From Flavobacteriales bacterium UBA6051 (GTDB lineage: Bacteria; Bacteroidota; Bacteroidia; Flavobacteriales_D; Crocinitomicaceae), in NCBI GenBank assembly GCA_002427735.1, contig DIYP01000006.1:124001-188000 (forward strand): 64,000 bases of DNA. Direction: 5' to 3'. The notes under the pieces were generated by a model, which was given only the letters and a program-made list of their open reading frames with translations, made no database searches and was not told where the DNA came from. Position 1 is the first letter of the stretch. Each line of letters starts with the position of its first letter. Positions 54,624 to 62,715 of this stretch are shown piece by piece. The position numbers and the translations under genes were made by a program.

Positions 54624-55044
54624 TGATAGGTTTCATTAAGAATTTATCGAGCTCTATGATGCAATTGTCCCAACCACCGTTAAAGCTATTGAACATAGCG
54701 AGCGCAGTTTCGTTATCTTGATAATTAGAGATTCCAGAATGCTCCAACACCAGTTTTGTCCCGCCATCTACCTCTTCCAATAACCAACGAACTGTTGTTT
54801 CAGTTCCGGTTCCTTCCACAATCCAGGTGTAAATAAGTTCATAGGGAGTGGCGGCTTTGATTTCTCCTGTAATCTGAGTGCAACCGTTTTCTTCTGATGA
54901 CTTAAAGGTGTACTGGTATCCGAGTGTCGCTTTAAAGTCGGCCTCAATAAACCAAGTTGATATTTCTTCCTGATCAGTAATGGCTCTCCAAACGGCATCA
55001 ATGGAATGATTGAACAATTGTTCTTTAGAAATTACGTCTTTCAT
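54616..55044 (-). CDS. SRPBCC/AHSA1-family protein
   Basis: A START-like fold protein that may bind a hydrophobic ligand. The ATG at 55044 (MKDVISKEQLFNHSI) is preferred over one eight codons upstream because a TAAATTTA -7 box ends 5 nt before it. VWRAITDQEEISTWFIEADF near the start and a central VRWLLEEVDGGTKLVLEH strand are typical of AHSA1. The pairing with an ArsR regulator in one operon is a common arrangement. Confidence 0.9.
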   Translation of the reverse strand: MKDVISKEQLFNHSIDAVWRAITDQEEISTWFIEADFKATLGYQYTFKSSEENGCTQITGEIKAATPYELIYTWIVEGTGTETTVRWLLEEVDGGTKLVLEHSGISNYQDNETALAMFNSFNGGWDNCIIELDKFLMKPINV

Positions 55045-55049
55045 AACTG

Positions 55050-55121
55050 TAAATTTAATGATTAGCAACTATTTGGTTGCCAATATAGGTCAAAAAAACG
55101 AATTAGCAACCTTTTGGTTGC
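55050..55121 (-). promoter_or_regulatory. SRPBCC-arsR promoter with twin palindromic operators
   Basis: GCAAC-N6-GTTGC (55065-55080) and GCAACC-N4-GGTTGC (55106-55121) are two copies of one operator with centres 41 bp apart, four helical turns. Flanking TTAG is also shared. On the minus strand TAAATTTA (55057-55050) is the -7 box, ending 5 nt before the ATG. The first palindrome lies between the -7 box and the expected -33, the second further upstream. Binding by the adjacent ArsR protein is inferred. Confidence 0.7.
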
Positions 55122-55140
55122 GTAAAAGTGATAATTTCAA

Positions 55141-55656
55141 TTATTCATTGATATTCCTTTGGTAATGAAGTACTGAAAAACTGGCCAGATGTTTTTCATC
55201 AATAGGTTGCTCAAGAATTGTTTCGACATGCCATTCTTTGAGTTCAAAATGAGGGAAGAACGTGTCTGCACCATATGATTCGTTTATATGTGAAATGAAC
55301 ATTTCATCAATACAATTAGCCTCTAAAGCCAATTTGTATATTTCTCCACCACCAATAATAAAAACAGTGCGCTCCGTTTCGTTTTGATAAGATGCAAGAC
55401 ACTCTTCCAACGAATTAAACACCTTGCAATCTTCTGCTGAAAACTCTGTGTTTCTCGTTAGTACGACATTCTCTCTTCCAGGAAGAGGTCGAAAACGCTC
55501 CGGAATCGAGTCATAATTCTTGCGACCCATAACAACAATATGGCCTTTGGTTGTTTGCGTAAAGAACTTCATGTCATTTGGCAGGTGCCACATGAGATCA
55601 TTGTTTCTACCAATCCCCCTGTCGCGATCCATTGCAACGATTAATGCGACTTTCAT
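55141..55656 (-). CDS. folA: Dihydrofolate reductase
   Basis: It regenerates tetrahydrofolate for thymidylate synthesis with NADPH. The pattern LIVAMDRDRGIGRNNDLMWHLPNDMKFF is the family start, and GHIVVMGRKNYDSIP and IGGGEIYKLAL follow. The catalytic acid is the Asp in LPNDM. The 171 residues are typical. It overlaps the CapA-family gene by 4 bp (ATGA) and lies downstream of thyA in the same operon. Confidence 0.97.
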   Translation of the reverse strand: MKVALIVAMDRDRGIGRNNDLMWHLPNDMKFFTQTTKGHIVVMGRKNYDSIPERFRPLPGRENVVLTRNTEFSAEDCKVFNSLEECLASYQNETERTVFIIGGGEIYKLALEANCIDEMFISHINESYGADTFFPHFELKEWHVETILEQPIDEKHLASFSVLHYQRNINE

Positions 55657-57017
55657 TTTTCTTCTGATTGAGTTACTTGTCCTGAGCTCGGAGTGATATA
55701 AACAATCTTCACTTCTCCATCAAAGTGCAGATCGCGAATAAATGCTTGATTGCCCACCGCATGCTCTTGTGAGTCAAAAACACCGCTTAACAGGTGAGAC
55801 GTGCCATCTTTATCGACGTATTCATGTACATAATTCTTCAGGTTTTCATCGAGGAGCAGTTTGTCATCACCATTAGGGATTTCAACCGAATAATAACCAC
55901 CCAGTAGCTTTTTGTAAAGCGTCCCAATGGATGATTCCGGATCAACGATATGCTCATTGGTTCCCGCATTGTGTTCACCAAACAATTTACGGCTATCACT
56001 CATAAAGTTATTGTAGTGGGTCGTGTTGGTAGCGTCAATGAATCCCGGTCGATAGGTGTTATAATCGAAGTCGGGTAGAATATAGTATTGGGTCACTGCC
56101 CCTTCATTCTTTTTCAGCGTGTAAACCAGATGATGCTGAACTTTAGTGATTTGAATATGCTCAGGCCTTTTTTGAATGAAAGCGCCAACCATTAATCCTC
56201 CGCGAGTAGGTCGCGTCTGCATATTGGATACAAAATTACCCAACGACCAAACCGTCAGCTTATCCTTTTCATTGATCGTCTTTTTGACAATTGGTTGTAC
56301 TACATGAGGATGTCCTCCAATGACCATATCAGCACCAGCCCTGTAGCAAACAGCTTCGTAAGTTTTCTGATATTTATTGGGTAAAAACTTGTATTCTGTT
56401 CCCCAGTGCATGTTACATACAATATAGTCCACATTCATGGTTTTTGCTTTCGCAATATCTTCCTTAATGATCGTACTATCAATGTAATTGATGATTAAAG
56501 GCTTCGCGACCTCCAATCCATTGGTGCCATACGTATAATTCAGCATGGCAATTTTAATTCCATTTTCTTCGACAACAAGTGGATAGTTTTTATCGCGTTC
56601 CTCTTGATTTCTGAAGGTTCCGGTGTGTTTTACACCCAATTTATCTAATTGATCAAGTGTACGAATAACTCCCTTTGATCCTCGGTCACAAGAATGGTTG
56701 TTGGCTGTAAGAATTACATTGAAACCTGAACTCACCAGTGTTTCTGCTAATTCATCCGGTGCAGAGAATTGAGGATACCCTTTGAAAGGTTTTCCAGCCA
56801 GTGTTACTTCGAGATTCGCAATGCGAATGTCATACTCATGAATAATTGGTTTCACGAACTTAAAACCATCTTCATATTCATATGTTCCATTTGTCTTGTT
56901 TCGGGCAGCATTAATCTGTCCGTCATGTTGCATCACATCACCAACAAAAAGCATGGAAACCTCGTTCTGCCCGAAGGAGAACTGGCTCGCAAGTAAAAAA
57001 ACGAAACTAGACAGCAA
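55653..57017 (-). CDS. CapA/PgsA-family metallophosphatase-like protein
   Basis: An exported protein related to CapA/PgsA, which function in polyglutamate capsule synthesis in other bacteria. A TTG at 57017 gives a short signal peptide (LLSSFVFLLAS... to FGQ); a longer frame reaches 57071 inside thyA. The calcineurin-like phosphoesterase core includes LFVGDVMQHDG, ANLEVTLAG, TANNHSCDRG and VIGGHPHVVQP. It overlaps thyA by about 11 bp and folA by 4 bp. No polyglutamate synthase genes are present, so its substrate is open. Confidence 0.85.
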   Translation of the reverse strand: MLSSFVFLLASQFSFGQNEVSMLFVGDVMQHDGQINAARNKTNGTYEYEDGFKFVKPIIHEYDIRIANLEVTLAGKPFKGYPQFSAPDELAETLVSSGFNVILTANNHSCDRGSKGVIRTLDQLDKLGVKHTGTFRNQEERDKNYPLVVEENGIKIAMLNYTYGTNGLEVAKPLIINYIDSTIIKEDIAKAKTMNVDYIVCNMHWGTEYKFLPNKYQKTYEAVCYRAGADMVIGGHPHVVQPIVKKTINEKDKLTVWSLGNFVSNMQTRPTRGGLMVGAFIQKRPEHIQITKVQHHLVYTLKKNEGAVTQYYILPDFDYNTYRPGFIDATNTTHYNNFMSDSRKLFGEHNAGTNEHIVDPESSIGTLYKKLLGGYYSVEIPNGDDKLLLDENLKNYVHEYVDKDGTSHLLSGVFDSQEHAVGNQAFIRDLHFDGEVKIVYITPSSGQVTQSEEK

Positions 57018-57801
57018 CCACCCCTTTGATGTGCGGGTGTGGATCGTAATTGATAAGTTCAAAATCTTCATAGTTGAAAGAGAATATGTCTTTAACCTCT
57101 GGGTTAATTTTCATTGTTGGCAGAGGACGTGGCTCTCTTGAAAGTTGGAGGGCAACTTGCTCCATATGATTGCTGTAGATATGGGCGTCACCAAATGTGT
57201 GAACAAATTCTCCAGGTTCTAAATCGCACACTTGCGCAAGCATCATAGTCAACAAAGCGTACGAAGCAATGTTAAACGGTACTCCAAGGAAAGTGTCAGC
57301 GCTTCGCTGGTACAACTGACAGCTCAACTTTCCATCGGCTACATAAAACTGAAACATTGTATGACATGGAGGCAGTGCCATATTATCAACATCAGCTACG
57401 TTCCATGCTGAAACTAATAGTCGCCGCGAGTCAGGGTTGTTTTTGATGTTATGCACTAACTTTGTTATCTGATCAATTGTTCCACCTTTTCCATCCGGCC
57501 ATGATCTCCACTGATGTCCATAAACCGGGCCAAGATTACCATTTTCATCAGCCCATTCATCCCAAATTCTTACGTTATTATCTTTTAGAAATTTGATATT
57601 CGTATCACCATTCAGAAACCATAAAAGCTCAATAATAATAGAGCGTAAGTGAAGTTTTTTTGTAGTCACACAGGGAAATCCTTCCGATAGGTCAAAGCGC
57701 ATTTGATATCCAAAAACGGATTTAGTTCCTGTTCCAGTTCTGTCTTCTTTTACGGTTCCGTTATCAACAATATGTTGAAGTAAGTCATGGTATTGTTTCA
57801 T
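57007..57801 (-). CDS. thyA: Thymidylate synthase
   Basis: It methylates dUMP to dTMP with methylene-tetrahydrofolate, making dihydrofolate that FolA recycles. The catalytic cysteine is in LPPCHTMFQF, followed by SCQLYQRSADTFLGVPFNIASYA. The 264 residues are normal for ThyA. A TAATTTCG -7 box lies at 57835-57828, 26 nt before the ATG. It heads the thyA-capA-folA operon. Confidence 0.98.
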   Translation of the reverse strand: MKQYHDLLQHIVDNGTVKEDRTGTGTKSVFGYQMRFDLSEGFPCVTTKKLHLRSIIIELLWFLNGDTNIKFLKDNNVRIWDEWADENGNLGPVYGHQWRSWPDGKGGTIDQITKLVHNIKNNPDSRRLLVSAWNVADVDNMALPPCHTMFQFYVADGKLSCQLYQRSADTFLGVPFNIASYALLTMMLAQVCDLEPGEFVHTFGDAHIYSNHMEQVALQLSREPRPLPTMKINPEVKDIFSFNYEDFELINYDPHPHIKGVVAV

Positions 57802-57909
57802 GCTGAGAGAATGCTTTTTTGCTACATCGAAATTAGTGCTTTTGATGTGATAAATGAATGAAATGTTGGTAAGTGATCCGATTGGTTGAAAAATTGTATC
57901 TTCGTTTCT

Positions 57910-58293
57910 ATGAGAAAGCTCCTCATTATCGCCCTTTTAATGCTGCCATTATTGGTTTCAGCGCAAAAAAAAGTGAACCTCAAGAAAAAATATTTTGGAA
58001 CATACAAGGGGACAATACCAGCGTACAAAATGGATACCGGCGAGGAGGTTGTTAATGTTAGTTCTAGCGCCATTTATATCGAAATTAAAAAAGACGATAT
58101 TACTCTTGCTATTGGGAATAACACGCTGCATGGCACCTACAAAGTTCTTTTCATGGCGAAAACCTATTATTTACTTGATGTAAATATTGATGGGCAGTTG
58201 GCTTCAGAGCGCATTCTTGTTTATAAGCGTGGAAAGAAACTGTCAAGAGATGGCATGTATCCCCAACCTGTAGCTGAATTAAAGAAATACTAA
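57910..58293 (+). CDS. Small secreted protein, function unknown
   Basis: ATG at 57910 gives a signal peptide (MRKLLIIALLMLPLLVSAQ) and a basic mature part of about 107 residues with beta-strand character. An upstream TTG frame start is rejected because a TATCTTCG -7 box (57897-57904) lies between it and the ATG, 5 nt before the ATG. No family is recognised. The stop is 6 nt from the convergent kinase stop. Confidence 0.7.
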   Translation: MRKLLIIALLMLPLLVSAQKKVNLKKKYFGTYKGTIPAYKMDTGEEVVNVSSSAIYIEIKKDDITLAIGNNTLHGTYKVLFMAKTYYLLDVNIDGQLASERILVYKRGKKLSRDGMYPQPVAELKKY

Positions 58294-58299
58294 GCGGAA

Positions 58300-59640
58300 C
58301 TAATCTTCGTATGGGAAGTTGATGACAAATGTCGTTCCCTTGTTGAGCGCACTGCGCGCATATACCGTTCCCTGGTGTTCTTCTACTATTTTCTTTACAT
58401 AGTAAAGGCCAAGACCGAAGCCTTTCACATCATGAAGGTTCCCAGTAGGTACGCGATAAAACTTATCAAAAATCATTTTTAAATCTTCTCTTCGGATACC
58501 AATTCCGTTATCTTGAATTTCCAACATGAACCCTCGCTTATCATTAGAGGTGCGAATTTGAATCTCAGGCTTTTTCTGACAGTATTTTATTGCATTATCT
58601 ACAAGGTTGTAGACAACATTTGAAATATGAACAGGGTCAACATTCAGGACACATTTTTCCGCATTTAATTCTAACTCTATCTTCCCTCCGCTCTCATTTT
58701 GATTGAATTCAATGTTGTCTTTGACTTCGTTTAAAAGCTCATGAATATCGAAGGCTTCTTTTTTGAGGGTTATCTCATGCTTGTCCAGTTTGGCGATATT
58801 GAGTACTCGTTCAACTTGATTCTCTAATCGTTTGTTTTCCTTGAAGATGAGTCCGGCGTAACGTTTAATCTTGTCTGGATCGTCTTTAGGGTCTGTACGC
58901 ATGATCATTTCGGAAGAAAGTCCAATAGAAGAAATTGGCGTTTTGAGCTCATGCGTCATATTGTTAATGAAGTCTGTTTTGACTTCTGAAAGGCGCTTCT
59001 GCCTGAAAATAACCATCACCGCAAAGCCGAAAAAGAGCAAAACGAATACAACAATTAGTACAAGGTAGGTATAAGGGGAGATGGTATCGGCCTCCTTGAT
59101 AGGTTTCAGTTCTTCATAGATGTCTGGGAAGAAAATCGTGAAATAATGATCTGTCGCCAAGGTGTCTTTTTCAGGCCAATCTGGAATTTCAGAGCTGTCG
59201 GCGATAAATTCGGAACCGTCGTACACAATGAGTGGACTGAATTCAATGGATTTGTCAAAGCAATCGTAAATGCTGTAGTGAAAGTTGTGTGGAATGTTTT
59301 GGTCGTATAGCTCGCGCGACAGCCAGCTGCCCAGTTCAAATGATTCCAGCTCTCCGTAAAATTCAACACGGAAGTAGTTGTTGTCAATCATTTTAACGGC
59401 TTCGAAAACATCTGAACTGTCGGAATTTGCTCGCTTAATCTGACGTAGAACATTTCGTAGTGTAATCTGCGTCCTATCTGCGAAATGGACGAGGTTCAGA
59501 CTGTCTTCTCTTTGCTGAACGCGTATATTTCTTTCTTGTAGTGCCTCCGTTCGGTTGATGGAAATCATTTGGATCAATAGAATGCAGACTACGGAGATTA
59601 CTCCTAAGACGATTACTGCATTAATTGTCCTCCTGTTCAT
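58300..59640 (-). CDS. Two-helix sensor histidine kinase
   Basis: An N-terminal membrane helix (about 8-26), a periplasmic sensing domain (about 30-188) and a second helix (about 190-212) precede the HisKA domain. The phospho-accepting His230 is in FINNMTHELKTPISSIG. The ATPase domain has DNAIKYC, DNGIGI and GFGLGLYY. The 446 residues are typical. No response regulator gene is adjacent. A TAAATTTA box (59652-59645) ends 4 nt before the ATG. Confidence 0.92.
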   Translation of the reverse strand: MNRRTINAVIVLGVISVVCILLIQMISINRTEALQERNIRVQQREDSLNLVHFADRTQITLRNVLRQIKRANSDSSDVFEAVKMIDNNYFRVEFYGELESFELGSWLSRELYDQNIPHNFHYSIYDCFDKSIEFSPLIVYDGSEFIADSSEIPDWPEKDTLATDHYFTIFFPDIYEELKPIKEADTISPYTYLVLIVVFVLLFFGFAVMVIFRQKRLSEVKTDFINNMTHELKTPISSIGLSSEMIMRTDPKDDPDKIKRYAGLIFKENKRLENQVERVLNIAKLDKHEITLKKEAFDIHELLNEVKDNIEFNQNESGGKIELELNAEKCVLNVDPVHISNVVYNLVDNAIKYCQKKPEIQIRTSNDKRGFMLEIQDNGIGIRREDLKMIFDKFYRVPTGNLHDVKGFGLGLYYVKKIVEEHQGTVYARSALNKGTTFVINFPYED

Positions 59641-59655
59641 AGGGTAAATTTACAA

Positions 59656-59684
59656 AAAAGGCTCTTCGATAAGAAGAGCCTTTT
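59656..59684 (-). terminator. Terminator after the FNR-like gene
   Basis: AAAAGGCTCTTC (59656-59667) pairs with GAAGAGCCTTTT (59673-59684) over 12 bp with a 5-nt loop. On the minus strand it ends the FNR-like transcript just 15 nt before the kinase start. Confidence 0.85.
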
Positions 59685-59703
59685 CATTGCGCTTTTTCAG
59701 CTG

Positions 59704-60714
59704 TTAAAATCCTGTAACTCCGTTTACGGTCGTATACTTCAACACATTTTTCTTTTCAGGGTAGATACGAGCGAATGCAGATTGAACTGCTAAGGTACCC
59801 TCGTGGAATCCACAAAGAATAAGTTTGAGTTTATTAGTGTAAGTGTTCACATCGCCGATAGCATAAATTCCGGGGATGTTTGTGGAATAATCTAAGGTGT
59901 CAACTTTGATCGCATTCTTTTCTATATCAAGCCCCCAATTGGCAATTGGTCCTAAACTTGGCTTCAGTCCAAATAACGGAATGAAATGATCCGTTTCTTT
60001 CTGAATTTCACCTTCTGTTTTATGCTTAATTGTTACGTTTTCTACTTTTCCGTCACCACCAATCCCAACAACTTCGGCTTCCGTAATCAGGTTTACTTTG
60101 CCTTCATCGGCGAGGTCCATGATTTGTTGAACAGAATCCAAATGCCCTCGGAAAGAAGATCTTCTATGTACAAGAGATACTTCTGAAGCAATGTTATTTT
60201 TAGATAGGAAAATCGCCCAGTCCAAAGCTGAGTCACCACCTCCGGCAATAACACAGCGCTTGCCTTTGTAGAACTCAGGGTCCTTGATAATATATTCAAC
60301 TCCTTTCTCTTCATAGTTTTCCAAGCCTTCGATAGGTGGCTTTCTAGGTTCAAATACACCTAGCCCTCCAGCGATCATAACAATAGGTGCTGAATGTTTC
60401 GTCCCTTTATTCGTCGTCACAATGAACTGTTCCTCCGATACTTTTTCAATGTCAACAGCTGCCTCTCCCAGTGTGAAACCAGGTTTGAAAGGTTCCGCTT
60501 GCTTCATCAAATTGTCGATCAAGTCTCCAGCCAAAATCTCAGGAAAACCAGGGATATCAAATATTGGCTTTTTCGGATAAATCTCCGAACACTGTCCACC
60601 AGGCTGAGGTAAGGAGTCAATCAAATGACAACGTAGCTTCAAAAGTCCTGCTTCAAACACTGTAAAAAGACCCACGGGGCCTGCACCAATAATAATAATA
60701 TCTGTTTCAATCAT
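59704..60714 (-). CDS. Ferredoxin-NADP reductase (thioredoxin-reductase-like, type 2)
   Basis: An FAD and NADP-binding flavoprotein. The FAD motif IIGAGPVGLF opens it, and a second Rossmann motif CVIAGGGDSALDW lies near 165. The late IPGIYAIGDVNTY binds FAD. The CxxC redox pair of thioredoxin reductase is absent, which marks the ferredoxin/flavodoxin-NADP reductase group. The 336 residues are normal. A TAAATTTG -7 box lies at 60744-60737. Confidence 0.9.
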   Translation of the reverse strand: MIETDIIIIGAGPVGLFTVFEAGLLKLRCHLIDSLPQPGGQCSEIYPKKPIFDIPGFPEILAGDLIDNLMKQAEPFKPGFTLGEAAVDIEKVSEEQFIVTTNKGTKHSAPIVMIAGGLGVFEPRKPPIEGLENYEEKGVEYIIKDPEFYKGKRCVIAGGGDSALDWAIFLSKNNIASEVSLVHRRSSFRGHLDSVQQIMDLADEGKVNLITEAEVVGIGGDGKVENVTIKHKTEGEIQKETDHFIPLFGLKPSLGPIANWGLDIEKNAIKVDTLDYSTNIPGIYAIGDVNTYTNKLKLILCGFHEGTLAVQSAFARIYPEKKNVLKYTTVNGVTGF

Positions 60715-61001
60715 TTTCGTTGAATTAAAGAGGGTACAAATTTAGCAATAGATATTAGACGGAGTCACGTTCAGCTCGAAATTCGCAATGGATATTGTAT
60801 CATTTTTCGCCCTGTTGGATAACGCGGTTTGATCGAGTTAAGAACACGAGGGTTAAATCAGCTAAAAGCCCTTTATGAATAGTTCGTAGCTGTATGAATG
60901 GTTAATTTGTCATTTTGAGACTTCAACAAAGCGTTTATTCAGTTGGCGCAAATAGTAGTTTGCCTCGATTTTAAAGTATCTTCGGACGCTTAAGCAAGTC
61001 T
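60715..61001. promoter_or_regulatory. Divergent promoter region of FNR and desaturase genes
   Basis: TAAATTTG on the minus strand (60744-60737) serves the FNR-like gene. TATCTTCG at 60977-60984 serves the desaturase, about 17 nt before its ATG. Between them, GCAAA-N6-TTTGC (60948-60963) is a perfect short palindrome near the desaturase promoter. Confidence 0.5.
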
Positions 61002-62096
61002 ATGAGTATATCTATCGTTCGGTTTAATGAAAATGACCGACCAGAGTTTTACAAGGAGTTAAAACGTCGTGTTAATCAGCATTTTGCCGAAGAGAAAATC
61101 TCAAAGTTTGGAAATGTAAACATGGTCATGAAATCCATTTTTATGTTTTCGCTTTATTCTGCTCCCTTTATTTTAATGATGACCGGGGTTATTACTGCAA
61201 CTTGGGCGGTAATGGCAATGTGGTCAATTATGGGACTTGGATTGGCAGGAATTGGTTTATCCGTAATGCATGATGCGAATCACGGTTCATACTCTTCCAA
61301 TGCAAACATCAACAAGTTCATGGGATTTAGCCTTAATTACCTAGGAGGCTTTCATGTGAATTGGAAAATCCAACACAACGTACTGCATCATAGCTTTACG
61401 AATATTGACGGTCATGACGAGGATATTGAGAAAAAAGGCATTATTCGATTTTCACCAACTCAGGAGCGCAGGAAAGTGTTTAAGTATCAATTGTTTTACG
61501 CTCCTTTACTATACGCTATACTGACACTGTACTGGGTTACTTACAAAGATTTTGATCAATTTTTCAGTTACGAGAAAAGAGGTTTGATGAAGGGGCAAAA
61601 CCTGAGTTTTGGTAAGGCGCTGTCTCGCATTATTTTGTTTAAAGTTGTTTATTATGCGGTTATAATCGCAGCCCCCATACTATTCACTGAAATTCATTGG
61701 TCGTTAATTGTTCTTGGATTTTTGTTGATGCACGCGATTGGTGGTTTTATACTTGCGATTGTTTTTCAGTCTGCGCATGTGCTTTCTGAAACGGATTTCT
61801 TTAAGCCAGATGAGGAGAATTGTGTAGAGAACAGTTGGGCGATTTTACAAATGAAAACAACGTCTAATTTTGCGACAAATAATGTGCCTTTGACATGGTT
61901 AATTGGTGGGTTGAATTATCAGGTGGAGCATCATTTGTTTCCGACAATTTGCCATGTACATTATCCGGCAATTTCTAAGATTGTTCGACAAACAGCTGCA
62001 GACTACGATATTCCCTACCTAGAGCACAAGACCTTCGGAGGTGCTATTCTGAATCATTTCACATTTCTAAATAAACTGGGGGTAGGAAAAATCTAA
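61002..62096 (+). CDS. Membrane fatty acid desaturase
   Basis: A di-iron acyl desaturase of 364 residues. The three histidine boxes are HDANH (90-94), HNVLHH (125-130) and QVEHH (307-311). The glutamine at the start of the third box is usual for front-end and acyl-CoA types. Membrane helices flank the boxes. Position of desaturation cannot be predicted. No cytochrome b5 domain is fused; the divergent FNR-like gene could supply electrons through ferredoxin. It overlaps the convergent methyltransferase gene by 4 bp. Confidence 0.92.
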   Translation: MSISIVRFNENDRPEFYKELKRRVNQHFAEEKISKFGNVNMVMKSIFMFSLYSAPFILMMTGVITATWAVMAMWSIMGLGLAGIGLSVMHDANHGSYSSNANINKFMGFSLNYLGGFHVNWKIQHNVLHHSFTNIDGHDEDIEKKGIIRFSPTQERRKVFKYQLFYAPLLYAILTLYWVTYKDFDQFFSYEKRGLMKGQNLSFGKALSRIILFKVVYYAVIIAAPILFTEIHWSLIVLGFLLMHAIGGFILAIVFQSAHVLSETDFFKPDEENCVENSWAILQMKTTSNFATNNVPLTWLIGGLNYQVEHHLFPTICHVHYPAISKIVRQTAADYDIPYLEHKTFGGAILNHFTFLNKLGVGKI

Positions 62097-62629
62097 GAAG
62101 AAAGAAGCCTTTTCGTAAATTCCCAAATCACGATTCCGGCGCAAACAGAGACATTTAAACTGTGTTTAGTCCCAAATTGAGGAACTTCAATGATGTGGTT
62201 AGAAAGGTCAACTATTTCCTGATCAACGCCATTTACTTCATTCCCAAATACGAGTGCAAATTTCGCATTAGGGAAAGTGTCAACGTCCTGAAGAAGAGTG
62301 GTCTGTTCCGTTTGTTCTATAGAACAAATTTGAACGCCTTCGGTTTTTAATTCCTGAACAAGTTCCAGAATAGACGAACGGTGCTCCCAGTCCATGGATT
62401 CCGTGGCACCAAGCGCTGTCTTTTGAATTTCGCGATGTGGTGGTTCAGCAGTGATGCCGCATAAGTAAATCTTTTCGACATTGAATGCATCGCAGGTTCT
62501 GAAAAAAGTTCCTACATTGGTTAAACTACGTATGTCGTTGAGTATAACAATGATTGGAAACTTCTCCTGCGCCTTAAATTCTTCTTCGTTAACGCGGTCT
62601 AATTCCCAGAGTTTTAATTTCTTGTTCAT
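62093..62629 (-). CDS. TrmH/SpoU-family RNA methyltransferase
   Basis: A SPOUT-fold 2'-O-methyltransferase of 178 residues. Motif 1 is the VILNDIRSLTNVGTFFRTCD region, motif 2 is ALVFGNEVNGVDQEIVDLS, and motif 3 is GTKHSLNVSVCAGIVIWEF. The RNA target, tRNA or rRNA, cannot be decided. There is no N-terminal substrate-binding domain, as in the short members. Its stop interleaves with the desaturase stop (CTAA). Confidence 0.93.
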   Translation of the reverse strand: MNKKLKLWELDRVNEEEFKAQEKFPIIVILNDIRSLTNVGTFFRTCDAFNVEKIYLCGITAEPPHREIQKTALGATESMDWEHRSSILELVQELKTEGVQICSIEQTEQTTLLQDVDTFPNAKFALVFGNEVNGVDQEIVDLSNHIIEVPQFGTKHSLNVSVCAGIVIWEFTKRLLSS

Positions 62630-62655
62630 TTTGTGGATAACAACTGATGCTGATA

Positions 62656-62687
62656 TTTTGTGGACTGAATGAGCACAAGTACATTTA
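62656..62687 (+). promoter_or_regulatory. mutS promoter
   Basis: TTTTG at 62656-62660, a 19-nt spacer and TACATTTA at 62680-62687 fit the -33/-7 consensus. The leader to the TTG start is about 28 nt. Confidence 0.55.
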
Positions 62688-62715
62688 CCTCACAAAAATC
62701 CAAAAATCATTCGAC

